Part shown: piece by piece, positions 12,459 to 25,393 of the stretch
How positions within the stretch are numbered: position 1 is the first letter of the stretch
How the letters are laid out: each line of letters starts with the position of its first letter
NCBI RefSeq assembly: GCF_036785885.1
Contig: NC_092323.1
Location: forward strand, 17,616,501-17,680,500
Direction of reading: 5' to 3'
Origin: Coffea arabica
Taxonomy: Eukaryota; Streptophyta; Magnoliopsida; Gentianales; Rubiaceae
DNA length: 64,000 nt
The notes under the pieces: generated by a model
The model's input: the letters and a program-made list of their open reading frames with translations, nothing else
What the model was told of the DNA's origin: nothing
Databases searched by the model: none
Position numbers and translations under genes: made by a program

Positions 12459-12486
12459 CCTGTGCATGCACGGGTCAAAATGCTAG
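12459..12486 (+). mobile_element. Helitron-like 3' terminus
   Basis: A short stem (CCTGTGC / GCACGGG, one G-T pair, 2-nt loop, 12459-12474) is followed after 8 nt by CTAG (12483-12486) and then T. Plant Helitrons end in a small GC-rich hairpin shortly before CTRR and insert between A and T. The 5' end (TC start) was not located, so the length is unknown. Confidence 0.55.
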
Positions 12487-12981
12487 TGTAAAAAAGTGGA
12501 GTGGAAACTTTCCAGTTTGGATGCTTGAGATTACTCAAATCTAGAAGACCAGTTGCTCTATCAGCCTTGTAACTATTTCTAAAAGTAAATGAAATGCTGT
12601 TGTTTTGACCCAAAAAAAGCAAAATGTTGTTTACACTCTTATTTTTATTAATCACACTCCAACGATAAGTTTAATCATATAGTTTTCATTTATTAGAGTA
12701 TATAATAAAACAAATAGTGGAAATGTAAATAATAAAAAAATGAAGTACAAATAACATTTTTCAAGAAAAAATATATTATCTTGATCTCTTCCATTAAGTG
12801 CCTCTGTAACGAGTAAGACAAATAACTCTCATACAATTCATGACTTTTATATAAATGAGGCCCAATCTCTTACAAGTACCCAATTAATCCGTTAACTTAG
12901 CATGGTCTGAACTGCTTTGGGATTTGTTTTATTAAGGGACATATGGCAATATTTGAAATGGAATAGGAAGTGAGACAAAAT

Positions 12982-13827
12982 TAGAGATGGCAATTGGGAC
13001 GAGTGCCCGCGGGAGGTTAATGGGGCGGGGGCGGGTAAATTATCTCCCTGTTAAAAAATAGGACAGGGGGTACCGGAATATACCCTCGCCCCATCTCCCG
13101 TCCCGCCACCGTTAAAGTGTGAATATATATATAATTTAATTAGTTACAAATTTATAATAATGATATTATTAATTACAAGTATTATATAATGTATATTATT
13201 ATATATATAATATAATTAATATTATTACTGTTAAAAAATAGACTCCCCCATCCCCCGTCCCGCCCCCGTTAAAGTGTGAATATATATATAATTTAATTAG
13301 TTACAAATTTATAATAATGATATTATTAATTACAAGTATTATATAATGTATATTATTATATATAATATAATTAATATTATTAATTATACTAATAATTATA
13401 CATGTCTACTAATAGAAATTATTAATTAGTTATGCTAAATTTACTAATACATTTATACTAAATTCCTAATTACACTTAACACAATAACACTTTTTTTATC
13501 TAAAAAAAAGAACACAATAATGGGCGGGTGACTTTATTTATCTCAAAAGTGAAAACTTGACTGTTGTAGTTATATTTGTCCATTCATGTTGAATTGTATT
13601 CAAATAACTTTTCAATTGTGAAATTTAAGTAAATAATGACTTGGTGATGAGTTAGTATTTAAGTACTTAATTCTTAACTAAAATTTAGCTATAATATAAT
13701 TATTGGACAAATTTTTATTAGTTCCCGCGAGATAGGGTGGGGTGGTTGTGGGACGGGGGGACTAGTGGACATCACGACAGGGAAAAAGGGAGGGGTCCCC
13801 CGTACCCTCAACCCATGGCCATTCCTA
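12982..13827. mobile_element. hAT non-autonomous element, GC-rich-ended family, copy 2
   Basis: A perfect 8-bp target duplication GACAAAAT flanks it (12974-12981 and 13828-13835). Ends are TAGAGATGGCAATTGGG and GGCCATTCCTA. Subterminal runs are G- or C-rich, while the core is nearly all A/T. About 160 bp of the interior, from a GTTAAAAAATAG word through an AT core, is duplicated in tandem (about 13050-13227 and 13230-13385). No coding content. Confidence 0.9.
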
Positions 13828-13835
13828 GACAAAAT

Positions 13836-14500
13836 GTGGGGCAGAAGATGTATTGCGCTGTAATTGAACCAGCATTTTTATTTTCCTTATAATAAACCTT
13901 ACACTTGTACAGAGATTTTCAATTTACAAACGCTTATACAAATGAGATTTTAGTTTTTTTTTTTTTACCAAATTTAGATGAAAACTTGAGATAAGTTATA
14001 TAATGTTTTATTTAAGGATAAAATTTCTTTACACCATTAACTTAGAGAGATTTTGACACCGATAATAGGTTAGATGCATGTTATGTGTGCAAAAAGTGAC
14101 TTTTAAATTTGTATTACTATGGAATGTTTTATTTAAGGATAAAATTTCTTTACACCGTTAGCGTGCTAACCGTGCATAATAGTTTTTGCATAATAGTTAT
14201 TTAAGGATAAAATTTCTTTACACCGTTACCGTTAGAGAGTTTTTGCCACTAATAGTAAATTTAGCAGCATGCTATGTGTGCATAAAGTGACTTTTAAATT
14301 TATAATTTTATTATTTGGCATACATCTAAACTAGTTAGGGTACTAAAATTCTTACATTAATAGTATATAACAAGTTAATTCTTACATTAATAGTGTATAA
14401 AAGTGTATAACAAGTTAATTCTTACATTAATAGTGTATAATAAGTTAATTCTCTATTTTTTAGTACCCTAACTAGTTTAGATGCATGCCATAGGATTAAA
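13836..14500. repeat. Intergenic stretch with short local repeats
   Basis: The word AAGGATAAAATTTCTTTACACC occurs three times at about 14014, 14134 and 14203 (quoted here by position as a 22-mer family with small changes), and TTAATTCTTACATTAATAGT occurs near 14374 and 14418. CTAACTAGTTTAGATGCATG near 14469 is roughly inverted relative to 14317-14340. This looks like a decayed repeat-rich insertion, family unknown. Confidence 0.45.
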
Positions 14501-14565
14501 TTTCTGTAGACTAATTGGATGCGTGAAATTGGTTATCACGCATCTAACTTGATAGTATTATACAT

Positions 14566-14742
14566 TTGGTTTGTTTGGATACCAATATCATTTCAAATAA
14601 TATTTGGTTTGCATCATGAACACATTTTTCAACTCACTTTTTTATATTCTCAACTACTTTTTTATCTCACATACATCACATCACAAAAAGTGCTAAAGTA
14701 GTTATTCCAAATAATATTTCAAATAACACTACTCTATCCAAA
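14566..14742. mobile_element. Small MITE with TTTGTTTGGAT ends
   Basis: The left end GGTTTGTTTGGATACC pairs with the right end CTCTATCCAAA. Between them ATTTCAAATAATATT (near 14590) and AATAATATTTCAAATAA (near 14709) mirror each other, so the ~177-bp element folds back. It is related in its ends to the copies at 4058 and 52788. Confidence 0.5.
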
Positions 14743-15244
14743 AGTGCATAAAAAATTAATCTTTAAATATATAGATTTTGTTCTCTGTTAATTATGTTTT
14801 CTAATTTTTAAATTCTGATTTTCGATAATCAATTTTTTTAACATTTTGAACCGCCTTCATATTTAGATCCTAGACTTTTTTAATAAGCAAAAAAATTAAA
14901 TTAAAATATAAAATTTACCCAATAGTAGCTCTAGTTGATTATTATTCTTCTCTATAATTACCTTTTATAATAAACATTTACAAAATCTACAACAAACCTC
15001 AACAAACCCACCGGATTTTGGTGTAATGGCTAAAATTGAGATTCTAGAAATTACGACTTTTTTTTTTGCAAATACGTCTGTAACTTGTAAAATTACACCT
15101 CTTTTGTATAATTTCTTTTTTACAGTTTTAGTTGAACAAAAGAGGAGGGGAAAAAAGGGAAAAAAAACTACCGTTAATTTCGTCGGATTCTTGCGTGGTG
15201 TACCTGGCTACATTTTCTTAACAAATTTGTTGTTTGGAAGAGCC

Positions 15245-18200
15245 ATGGCCATTGCACTATCATCAGCAGCATTATCAGGGAAAGGGACTATAAACCCATT
15301 GACTAGAGTTCTGCATTTCGACCGTAACTGCTACTATTCCTCAACACCCAAATTAAAACCCATTTTCTCCCTTTCCCTAAAAAGGCCAAGATTTTCATCT
15401 AGAGCTGCTGCAACAATGTCTTATGATAAAGAACTTGCTGCTGCCAAGAAAGCTTGTTCTCTTGCTGCTCGCCTCTGCCAAGTATTATTTCGTAAAGCCC
15501 TCTTTCTTTAGTTGAAATTCTTGCTTAATCTTACATGAATTTATCTGAATTTGCTCATTTTTTTGTGTTTGAATTGAGAATTTAAGCAGAACCCAGATGC
15601 CAAAATTGCTTCTTTAGCATAACCAATTTGGCTAATTTGATATGAGTGTTGGTTTTAATTACTTCACCTGAAACCCTTTTTCTGGTCGAGTGTATTGAGG
15701 CGGAATGTTTTACCGTGTTAGGGATTGTCTTAGCATTGGCTTCAATGGCTTAATGTGGATGCTGCATTTTGACACCACGGCTTTGCAAGTATTACTAAGT
15801 TTGTTTTGAGGTTTGAGGATTATTACATTTCAACGTTGACTTCTGCGTCTCAGTTGCTAAATCTCTGTTTTGGAGTGATATAGGAAAAAACTTTGAGAAT
15901 CTGATCATCTAATGTTAGTAGGATGTGCTGTAAAAAATGAGCCTGTTGATTTAGAAGAAGATTTTTTTGGTTTGTGAGGGAAATGATGGAGAGTTTGGTA
16001 ATCTAGTATTGTCAGTAGAGAATTAAAGTGCCTTTAACAGCAAAAATTTGAAAGGCAAACTAGTTGCCACTAGACTGAAGCTGGTCCTGAAACAGCTGTA
16101 GCAGTATTTCTCTCCTGTTGACAGCCTTGTTCTTTATCATCTTCAGCATTTGGATATTGCACCTTAGGATAAAACTCCATAAAGCAGTTGATTGTTACCT
16201 TTTACAATTCAGACAGGATTTTACAACTCGAGTTGAGAAATAGTAAGTCATTTGGTACTCAGTCGTTTGAAAGACTATGGTTTAGTCAAGCTATTGATAG
16301 AAGTCATGTTCAGCTTGACTCCATCTATTATGAGCTTGTGTTTAATTAACATAACTTCTCTGCTCATCTCTATTTAATGGAATGAGCCTTTTCATGAGAG
16401 CTTATTTAACGTAATCTTCGCTCTTGACAATTTTGTTCTGAGATTTAAATAATTATGTTTCATTAGATGCTTTAAGTCTCTAAAAGTAAGATTCTAAAGG
16501 ATATAATGACTTATATGCACCCTGCATTAACAATAAAACTATACTTGAGCATGGTGCGTGAACTTTTGTATTTGACATTTTCACTCTTTATCCAAGCTTA
16601 GTGATATGGGTATTCTAGGAGCAAGTTTTTGCTAGAGCTTCACTGAGCTGAAACCCAGGAAATGAGGGTGAATGTCCTTGTTCTTCTTAAACATTTTTAA
16701 GTACTTCTGGCAGAATACTTATTGTAGTAACACTTCCACTGGCATAGGGAAAAACATAGCCTTTTAAAAACACTGCAAAGTTTTATCTTTTTATTGCTTC
16801 TAGCTATCTGTGTGTAGACCATTGGTTATGTAGATACATTCTCCATAGAGCTGCAATTTTGTAATAGCCTATCAATTTTTAGGGATGAAATAGCACAGAT
16901 AGCTCATTTAATATATTCTGTATTGCATTTTCTGCAAATTAATTTCTGGTATGTTGGAGAACTCTACTTCTCCTTTCTAATTTCTTAGACTGACTTGCAC
17001 CAGGAAAATAATTCTTTTCACTGTCTAAAAGTAACTCATTCCATTGTAAGACATATGAAAGTAGGCTATGAGTTTGATTTCCTCTTCTGTTTTCAATACG
17101 GCAACATCAGAAACTTACATGAGCAAAAATCCCTGAGTTTTGCATTATCAAATTTTCAGTTACCACGAATAAGTGTTATACGCATCTTCATCAGTCAAAG
17201 TTTTATGTGTTTGTACACTTCTCTGCTAAGTTTTGTCTGAGACCTGTGTAGCACTTGGAACTCCTGTGTGCAGAAAGTGCAGAAAGCATTATTGCAGTCG
17301 GATGTCCATGCAAAATCTGATAAAAGTCCTGTAACAGTAGCTGATTATGGTACGTAATATTTACTTTAATATTAAGTCCTTGGAGTTGTATTCTTTTATG
17401 AGACTGCAATTAATCCAAACATTTCTGTTTTTTATTTTTTATTTTTTCTATTTTTGGTGTGAACTTACTAAGAAGACACTAATCATTGTTACTCCATCCA
17501 CAGTTCATTGACAAACATTTGTGATTGCTCTGTTACCTGTGGATTCATCTATTGGATACTTATTAAGCAAAAAATGAATTAGTTTAAGAATTCCCATGAC
17601 CAACTCTGTGCTTAAATATTTGTCCTTTTCTTTTGGTTATTGGAAGTTGAAGAATATCAGTCTGGCCAATGGTTTTATGGCAGCTTTCTTCTGTCCTTGT
17701 TGACTGGTCATTACTTGCTAGCTTGCTGCAGATTTTGGGGATAACTTAACATGTGTCCTTTTCTCATTTCTTTGTTCCTTTTGAGGAGAAACTTAAATTT
17801 ACTAGGTCTAGGTGTGACTCACTAACTTCTTTGAGCATATTACTTGACCTGTGATTCCTTGTATCGGAGGACAAGCTCAAAAGGATGGTGACCTTTGAAC
17901 TGATTTTGGAGGAAAATCGTTTAGAATATTTTCTCAAGTTTGGTCGAATTTTCTGTGTCTCTTTTATAACCTTTCCAAGTTTGGCTGACGTGTAATCTAT
18001 TCTTAAAATTTCTAGCACCATTCATTTTGTTATTCCTGCGTCATTTTGCTTGGTTTTTCATCATAAATACTGCCTAGCGAGCTTTGGCACATGCCCTTGC
18101 ACAGACTTGCCTTCAGCAGTTCCCTATAGTGTTTCTGTTCCCCTCAACTGCTGAGGCAAAGCGTTGCTGCATTCTCATGTCACATTGCCAGTATCGAAAG

Positions 18201-21200
18201 TTTTTAGGATTTGCATTTGTGTAAAAGGATTAAGATTTCCTTCCGCTGTTTCTTTTGTATTGTCAGGCTCACAGGCTGTGGTAAGCTTTGTTTTGCAGAA
18301 AGAGCTGTCTTCGAGTCCATTCTCATTAGTAGCTGAGGAGGTAGTTTTCAACTTATACTTGGTTTTTGCAAAGAAATTTGTGAACATATGGAATCTGAAG
18401 TAATCATACAGTTCTGGACCTTCAGTGGTTCAGCGGAAATAGATTTGTGAATTGACCCTGCTTAAGGGCGTTTGGAATGAAGAAGTTTCCCCATGCTGTT
18501 TATCATCTCGGGTTGTGAAGACTTCATTCCTTTAACTTTTGAACATGTTAAAACCATCAGCTAACCATATTAGCCAGGTTAAATTACCAGAAGTTTCCTC
18601 CAATGACATACCATCCATAGCCAGCTAGGTAACCACCACTGGCTGTTACCGTGCCCAATACTTAGTCCAGAATCAACAACTCGTTGTCAGTTGGAAAATT
18701 ACTGCTCTGGCTCAATGTTTTCACTGCAAATTGTTACAACCTGGCTAGCCAGTTGGCACTTAACATCTTCAAACCTGCCACAAGAACCATCACCTCTTGC
18801 TTTGTTTCTATGACCACCACCACCAGTTAGATACCAGGAGAATGTGATAATCCACTGACTCATATATGGCTTTGTCATCTCTCATTATTCAGGCTATGGA
18901 CTTCAAACTTTGGTGGTCAAGATGATTAGTGAAAGAATTCAATTCATAGCTCATTACCATTGCTATGTCTATAAATGCTCTAGCTCAAAGTCATCCTACT
19001 CACAACAATATGATCTTTGATTACATGTTTCTTTCTGTCAAACTTTTATATTTACAGGCTTTTCAAGCTCGTGGAGTCCAGCATTCATGTGGAAATCTTT
19101 TCCTTTTCTATTTTTTAATATAATTGTTGTTGTTCTTGTATCTCTAGGATTCAGGAGATCTTCGTAAAGAAGATGGCCAAGAAACACTGCAACGAATAAC
19201 AAAACTTGTCAATGAAACTCTTGCTAATGGGGGAACAGCATCTCCTTTATCTGATCAAGATGTACTTGCTGCCATAGACTCAGGAAAATCTGAAGGAGGT
19301 TCTCTTGGTCAACACTGGGTTTTGGATCCTATAGACGGTACTAAGGGGTGAGCTTTCAGTTGAATGGAAAGTTAAATATCAAAATATGGCATGCTTGTAA
19401 TTGCATGGGGGTTTATTCGTGTCTTTGTATATCTTATGTGCTGTGTGTATGCATTTATTTAGTTAAAATGCATGCAATAAGATTAGAGACTTGACTTTTT
19501 ACTCAAGTTCTTTGAAGGTGGCCCTACATGAGTATGAGATTATTTAATTGTCTAATTGTTTGCACATCCTTTGTCCACAACGATAGGAGTTTGTTTTATT
19601 TTATAATTGGTTGAATGGTCCTGTTTGGAGGCTTTATATGTTTGTCAATTCATAACATGTATTTCTCATGCTCATTCGCAGAGAGTGAGTTTTATGTGTT
19701 TGGATGCCTATTCTAATCTGATTGAGTGGCATATCTTAGGCAACTTAATGGCACCAAATAATATGTTCCGCTTATGTTAAACTCACCTACTTCTCGAAAA
19801 GTCTGCACTAGCAACCTTTGATATAGTGCTACCAGCTAACCAGATAACAAATCTTGTCATCCCGTAATCTCTTGCAACAAGATGCAAATAAATGCTTTGT
19901 AGGGCTGTACGTTACTTGTGTTCCGGGCCCTAGTGTATTATCTGCTAATTTTGTTGATTACGATAATCTGGTAACTCTTTTATACAAGGGGGTTTAGCTT
20001 TTATAAAAGAAAGTTGTCTGATTGAGGTAATTTTGGTCCATCATTATGCTGTCATACCTATTCTGATGTCTGAAGAAGTGTTGAACGGCACAAATCCTGA
20101 CACGTTGAAATGTCAGAAATGTGCTTGATGATTGCATGAAAGGTTTTCTATCTGATTTCTAAGACAATGATACCTGGCCTTAAAAGTCATCTGGAAACCT
20201 TTTTTTTTTCAGCAAATTTTCATTATATGCCTTTTAGAAATGCAAATATGCTTTTGTTTGATAGTCAAGGAACTCATTTTTTCTGATGTCATGTTGATGG
20301 GTTGTTAGAAATACTTAGATCAGCTGGTGTTATGTCCAGAATAGGATTCAGAGGCTTCTCATGGTTGGTTTTGAGTGTAGAATAGATTGGGAATACAGTA
20401 TGAGAAGCTACTACCATATCTCCTGTTATTTTCAGAGCTAACAAATCCCATGGGATGATAATTGATAAACCTGGAGGGGTCAATGGATTATTGCTGATAA
20501 CCTCTGAAACAAACAGAAGACTAGTGAAGTTCTATTGCAACTCAATTTAGATGCTTGCTTACAGATTCTCTCTCTCTCTCTCTCTCTCTTCCCCCCCCTC
20601 CCCCAACACCCACCCACCCACCCTCTGGCATATGTGCACAGTTATGTTTATGTTACTTGAGAAATTTTCCAAAATAATTATGTGCCTGACTATATGCTTT
20701 AAGACTCATTAAGCGTACACCCTCTACTGTTCTTATTTTTCTGTTGAGAGGTAAAGTTCAATGACTAAAGAAACTGGGATTAACACCATCACGTCAATTC
20801 TAATTATTCTAGTGTTACGTGAATCCTAAGAACTGCATGTGGGTTCCTTTCTCTAGATACTTCTAATGTCTGCCTTTCCTTGCTGAAGGTTCCTAAGGGG
20901 AGACCAGTATGCTATTGCATTAGGATTGCTAGATGAAGGGAAAGTTGTATTGGGTGTTCTAGCTTGTCCAAATCTTCCTTTACAATCTCTTGCCTGCCAT
21001 GATCAGCACACCATCCAAGGCAAAGCTGGTTGTCTTTTCTTTGCCCAAGTTGGTACAGGAACCTACATGCAGTCTCTTGATGGCTCAGAACCTAGAAAGG
21101 TATACTCCTTTTCACACAAATATAGAGAAACACTGTGTGATTGTTCTTGACTTTGCTTTCTTCATGTTTATATCAAATTTGATTCAGATTTGTTTTTTCT

Positions 21201-23786
21201 TTCAGGTGAATGTCAGTTGTACTGAAAATCCTGAAGAAGCATCATTCTTTGAATCTTATGAAGCAGCTCATTCAATGCATGACTTAACAAGCTTGATAGC
21301 AAAGGTACAAAATGACTTTCTTTATTCTCCTACCACTATCTGTTTTTATACCATCTGTTTCTTTGACATCTATTTTGATGTAGTAAAACTTTTAATCACT
21401 GTTATATACAGAAATTGGGTGTTAAAGCCCCACCAGTGCGAATAGATAGCCAGGCAAAGTATGGAGCTTTGTCCAGAGGAGATGGGGCAATTTATATGCG
21501 TTTCCCCCACAGGGGGTACCGTGAAAAGATCTGGGACCATGCCGCTGGAAGTGTAGTTGTTACAGGTCTGGAATCTGTTTTATTTTATTTTTCATTTATT
21601 TACTATCAACTAGGGTGGAGCATTATATCATGATTCAATGTCATTATTCACTACCACCACCTACGGAAACTTGTATGACATAAAGTGAGTTGTCTTTTAG
21701 TTCAAAATAATCATTGATGTTGAAGAACATTGGGATTTTGTGAAAACAGTTCTGCAAAGCATATAATATGGATTTACCTATAAAGATTCTGTAAGTGTTT
21801 TGTTTCTTTTGTTTAGATTCTTTTTTTGATGGCTTAATTCAATTTCACCTCATTGCAGCCCTGCTATGCTCATTCTACTCAAATTCAATTTTAGCACTTG
21901 TCTTGCAAAAAAGAAATTTGATTGAATATTGTCCCCTGTGAACACTATCCTTTTGCAAATTTCAAACTTTAATTTGAATCCAATGAATATGCTTTTAGAT
22001 ATTGGAAATGAAGACAATTAGTTGAAGCAAGGGCATACCATGAACCAAAGATAAATTTATTGAGAAGAAGAAACCGGATGACAGTTATCAAAGGCACTTG
22101 TTGCAAAAGATGTCAATGTCTAGACCATTCGTGATCCAATTTCCTAGAGTCACAGCTCTTGAAATATCTGCATAAGCTAGCAATTTTTTGTCATTTGCAT
22201 AAAAAGAATGAAATGGGAGAGAATGGGATACTTGACATGTCTAGGGTGGATAAGAATGAGGAAAATATGGGAGAGATGGAGAGAGAAGAGAGAAGATTTT
22301 ACATTTGAGAGAGAATTCAAGTTTAGTTGATCTAGATGGAGAAAAGCGATTTTTGAGGTGGGGAGGGTGAATTGAAGATAGATAGCTTGAGAGAACCTTG
22401 AATGTCAGCTGATCTGGATCCAGACAGGAAGTTGATTGTTCTGTCTTGCGTCTTTGTTTCACTAGAAGGGTTAAATGCATGATACATGCTGTACACTGTT
22501 TTTTGCATTTAACTACTTTAAGGGAAGCCAATTGTTATCAAGAAGATAAATAGTAATAAAATCAACTTGGAAATTTAAGAGTCATATGCCTCAAACCCCA
22601 TGCACCTTGAATCTTAGCATACAAAGCATGCACCTTTCATAGTTGCTTCACCTCACAGCGCTGAGGCATTTCAATTAAGTCCTATTTTTTGTCAGATCTT
22701 TGCCCATGTTTCATCTATGCATATGTTTCACCTATGCATTATTTCAGATTGTAGTCTGTCGTAATCCCAGGCTTAGTTTTTGTTTGTCTTGGAAGGAGTC
22801 ATCATGCTACATCTTAGGGATCTGATCATCCACCTGGAAAGGTGGGAATAGAATAAAAAATAATTTTTTCCCTCCTTCCCAATTAAAGTGACTTCGTGGT
22901 TGATGTGTAAACTATGTTTTTTCCCCTTAAGAAGGTAATAATCTCAATAAGATTACCAAGAGGGTGTCTCAAAATAGGCAAGTAGGTATATTCTTATGCA
23001 ATGATAAGCACCATCAAAAAGAAAATCAAGAAAATATAGACTACTGGTATTGTCCTCTCTCCTACCATGTAAAAATAAATTAAAAATTGATCGGTCAGAA
23101 ACAGTATTGAACTTTTGAATTGATCATTTGTAGATTCCTTTACTTTTTGATCAAGTCCATTAGCTGAATTAACCTGTTGGATATCTACACTACAAAGTTG
23201 TTCTAGTGAAAGCATAGAAATAGTTTGATTTTAACAGATAATCTGATTGCACATCAATGCATACTGATAGCATGAGTACATCCTATAAGGACCTTGAATG
23301 ATTAAGGTGTGAAATCCAAACATAAACATATGTAAAACCAGCTGGAAATATTGCAAGTAGCTTACATTGTTGACCTTCTTGAGGATGTGCTTAGAGTTCT
23401 TTTGTATTATCCTCTTGCTGGTTTTGTGGATAACATCACTGTTCTATATGAGGCTGTACATCAGGCAATCATTACGCTTGCATGGTTCACTTGGTAGATC
23501 ACCCTATTGCATTGTATTTCTCATGCTTGAGAAATCTAGTAATTGTAATTTGGGAACAAATGATTGAAAAAAATTTGAGCTTTATTGCATCACTGACCAT
23601 TTTTGTCAAATATGCTTTGCAGAAGCTGGAGGTGTTGTCACAGATGCTGCAGGAAAGCCTCTGGACTTTTCTAGGGGAAGATATCTAGATCTAGACACTG
23701 GAATAATTGTTACAAATCAGAAGTTAATGCCAACTTTGTTGAATGCTGTCCAAGAATCTCTAAAGGAGAAAGCTTCTTCCTTGTGA
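15245..23786 (+). CDS. SAL1: SAL1/HAL2-type 3'(2'),5'-bisphosphate nucleotidase, organelle-targeted
   Basis: Exons: 15245-15481, 17274-17349, 18267-18340, 19148-19347, 20889-21099, 21206-21304, 21412-21565, 23623-23786. They total 1215 nt, 404 aa, in frame. The enzyme removes the 3' phosphate from PAP (and PAPS); in plants SAL1 works in chloroplasts and mitochondria and controls PAP retrograde signalling. Residues 1-57 are Ser/Arg-rich and low in acid, like a transit peptide, and the conserved core starts at Met58 (MSYDKEL). The lithium-sensitive Mg-dependent phosphatase motifs are all present: EED at 128-130, DPIDGTKG from 189, and WDHAAG from 340. Cys222 and Cys244 sit where Arabidopsis SAL1 has its redox disulfide pair. 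Length and exon layout look complete. The upstream in-frame ATG at 15026 gives an unlikely hydrophobic extension. Intron 1 (1.8 kb) and intron 7 (2.1 kb) are long; no mobile element with clear ends was found in them. Confidence 0.95.
20567..20625. repeat. (TC)n microsatellite followed by a C-rich tract, SAL1 intron 4
   Basis: About eleven TC units are followed by a C-rich run with CCCACCCACCCACCC. It lies 264 bp before exon 5 and could be variable between individuals. Confidence 0.9.
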
Positions 23787-24034
23787 TTTTTTTTTTTTAT
23801 GCATTTATCTTCCATAAAATCTTCCTTGTAACTGAATGTATCATGAATCACCAACTTAGAGGCTGTTATAAGTTGAAACTGGTGCATCTTTATCTTCTCA
23901 TGCCCACAAGACATTACAAGGAACTGTTTTTTAAACTTTACAGTATTCACTATTTCCTGGCTGTGCATGTAGCATAAGATGTCTTACAAGATGTAGATTA
24001 TTATTTGGTGAGATTTTTCTTGCAATGGTAAAGT

Positions 24035-24145
24035 CAAAAGGAAAGCTGCTAAGTTACATCTCCCTTAGCAGCATTAGGCCTTGCCAACAGTCGAACTCAC
24101 AAGTCAGTTGTCTTTCTTACCACTGAACCACGATGACTATATATA
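24035..24145 (-). mobile_element. tRNA-like SINE fragment
   Basis: On the minus strand TGGTTCAGTGGTAAG resembles a pol III A box, and GTGAGTTCGACTGT, about 30 nt on, resembles a B box. No poly-A tail or target duplication was found, so it may be a truncated SINE or a tRNA pseudogene. Confidence 0.4.
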
Positions 24146-24295
24146 GCCACCCTGCTTTGAAAAAAATGGCATGAGAATTTTGAAGATAGCAGAATTGGAG
24201 CCGTTCATTAATGGCAAATCCAAATAATTCAGGCATCTGTCACCTCATTGCATTTATAAATACCCCATCTTGGTACCATAAGTGGTAAGAAGAAA

Positions 24296-24300
<5 letters not shown>

Positions 24301-24328
<28 letters not shown>

Positions 24329-24518
24329 CAACACAGGGGTGTCCGGGTCAAGACCCGAAGGCGGCCCGACTAATCCCCTGCGCCTGAAGTACCCCGCCCC
24401 CCAAGAGCACGCAGGCGGTATGTGAGGTCAGACTCGAACCTGTGCCACCCCGAAGATTACCCCCGAGGCTCACGAAGATTACCCCCGAGGCTCACCAGCC
24501 GAGCTGACCCCGAGGGGC
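24301..24518 (-). mobile_element. tRNA-derived SINE, copy A
   Basis: On the minus strand a GC-rich body carries a B box (CAGGTTCGAGTC at about 24431-24442) and ends in a long poly-A, seen as poly-T on the plus strand from 24297 to 24328. A 12-bp target duplication GAAGAAATCTTT flanks it at 24289-24300 and 24519-24530. A 22-bp unit in the body is tandemly duplicated (24451-24472 and 24473-24494). The long uninterrupted tail suggests a fairly recent insertion. It lies about 0.5 kb 3' of SAL1. Confidence 0.88.
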
Positions 24519-24745
24519 GAAGAAATCTTTACTCACCCACCCTTTTCATTTACTACTACCTACTCTCTTTATATGTGTAAAACAATTTCTACCTTAACTA
24601 TTGGAGTGACTCAGAGATTTCGATCCCAATCCTTCCTTTGTCTACTTTTTTGTGCATTCCATATTTATCTAGCTAGTAGGACTTTACCAGTACCAGAGGG
24701 GAGTTTGAGATGAGGCCGGGGGGAGGGGGGTGGGGTGGTGAGGGA

Positions 24746-25042
24746 TAAGGGCTGCAAACGATTAGAATCGAGTAGAATTTTGGGCTATATATTTTAAAAA
24801 ATATATAAAATAATATTTTTTTTCTTAATAAATAATAAAATATTAAAAATATATATATAATTTTACTATTAAAAAAAATATATACATATATATATATATA
24901 TATACTTGAACTCGCAAGCGAACGAGTTTAATACTTTTGAACTAAAACTTGAGCTCGAGTTCGATTTGACTGGTTCGAGCTCCGTATTAATTGAACTCGA
25001 GTCAAGTTTTGACGTGAGCAGCTCGATTTGTTTGCAGTTCTA
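24746..25042. mobile_element. hAT-type MITE with GGGCTGCAAACGA ends
   Basis: Left end TAAGGGCTGCAAACGA; right end TTGTTTGCAGTTCTA (inverted). Subterminal CTCGAGTTCGA words flank an AT core with (TA)n. Flanking 8-mers GTGAGGGA (24738-24745) and ATGAGAGA (25043-25050) match at 6 of 8. It is the same family as the end seen at 1-196. Confidence 0.72.
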
Positions 25043-25393
25043 ATGAGAGAAGAGAGTTGGGATAGAGCAAGCCTCAAGCCTCGCCCGAAATTCAAATACT
25101 GCTCATTGGAACCATATATAGCATGTTCATTCAATCTGACAGGGAAAAGTACCAGATCATATTTAATTTGGATTTGTTGGTTGGTTTTATCATGTTGACG
25201 AAACTTGAAAAGCATGGGGGATGATTGATACAGTAGTTAAGATGAATTGGTCAAGTAAATCACAACTAACACATAACCAAGAACCTATCATAACAAACAA
25301 GAAGATTTATTTACCAAAAGCAGTTTGAAATCATCATGAGATGAATTTGAAATTGAAAGATTAGTACCCTGTTGAATGAATCACTAAGTTGAC

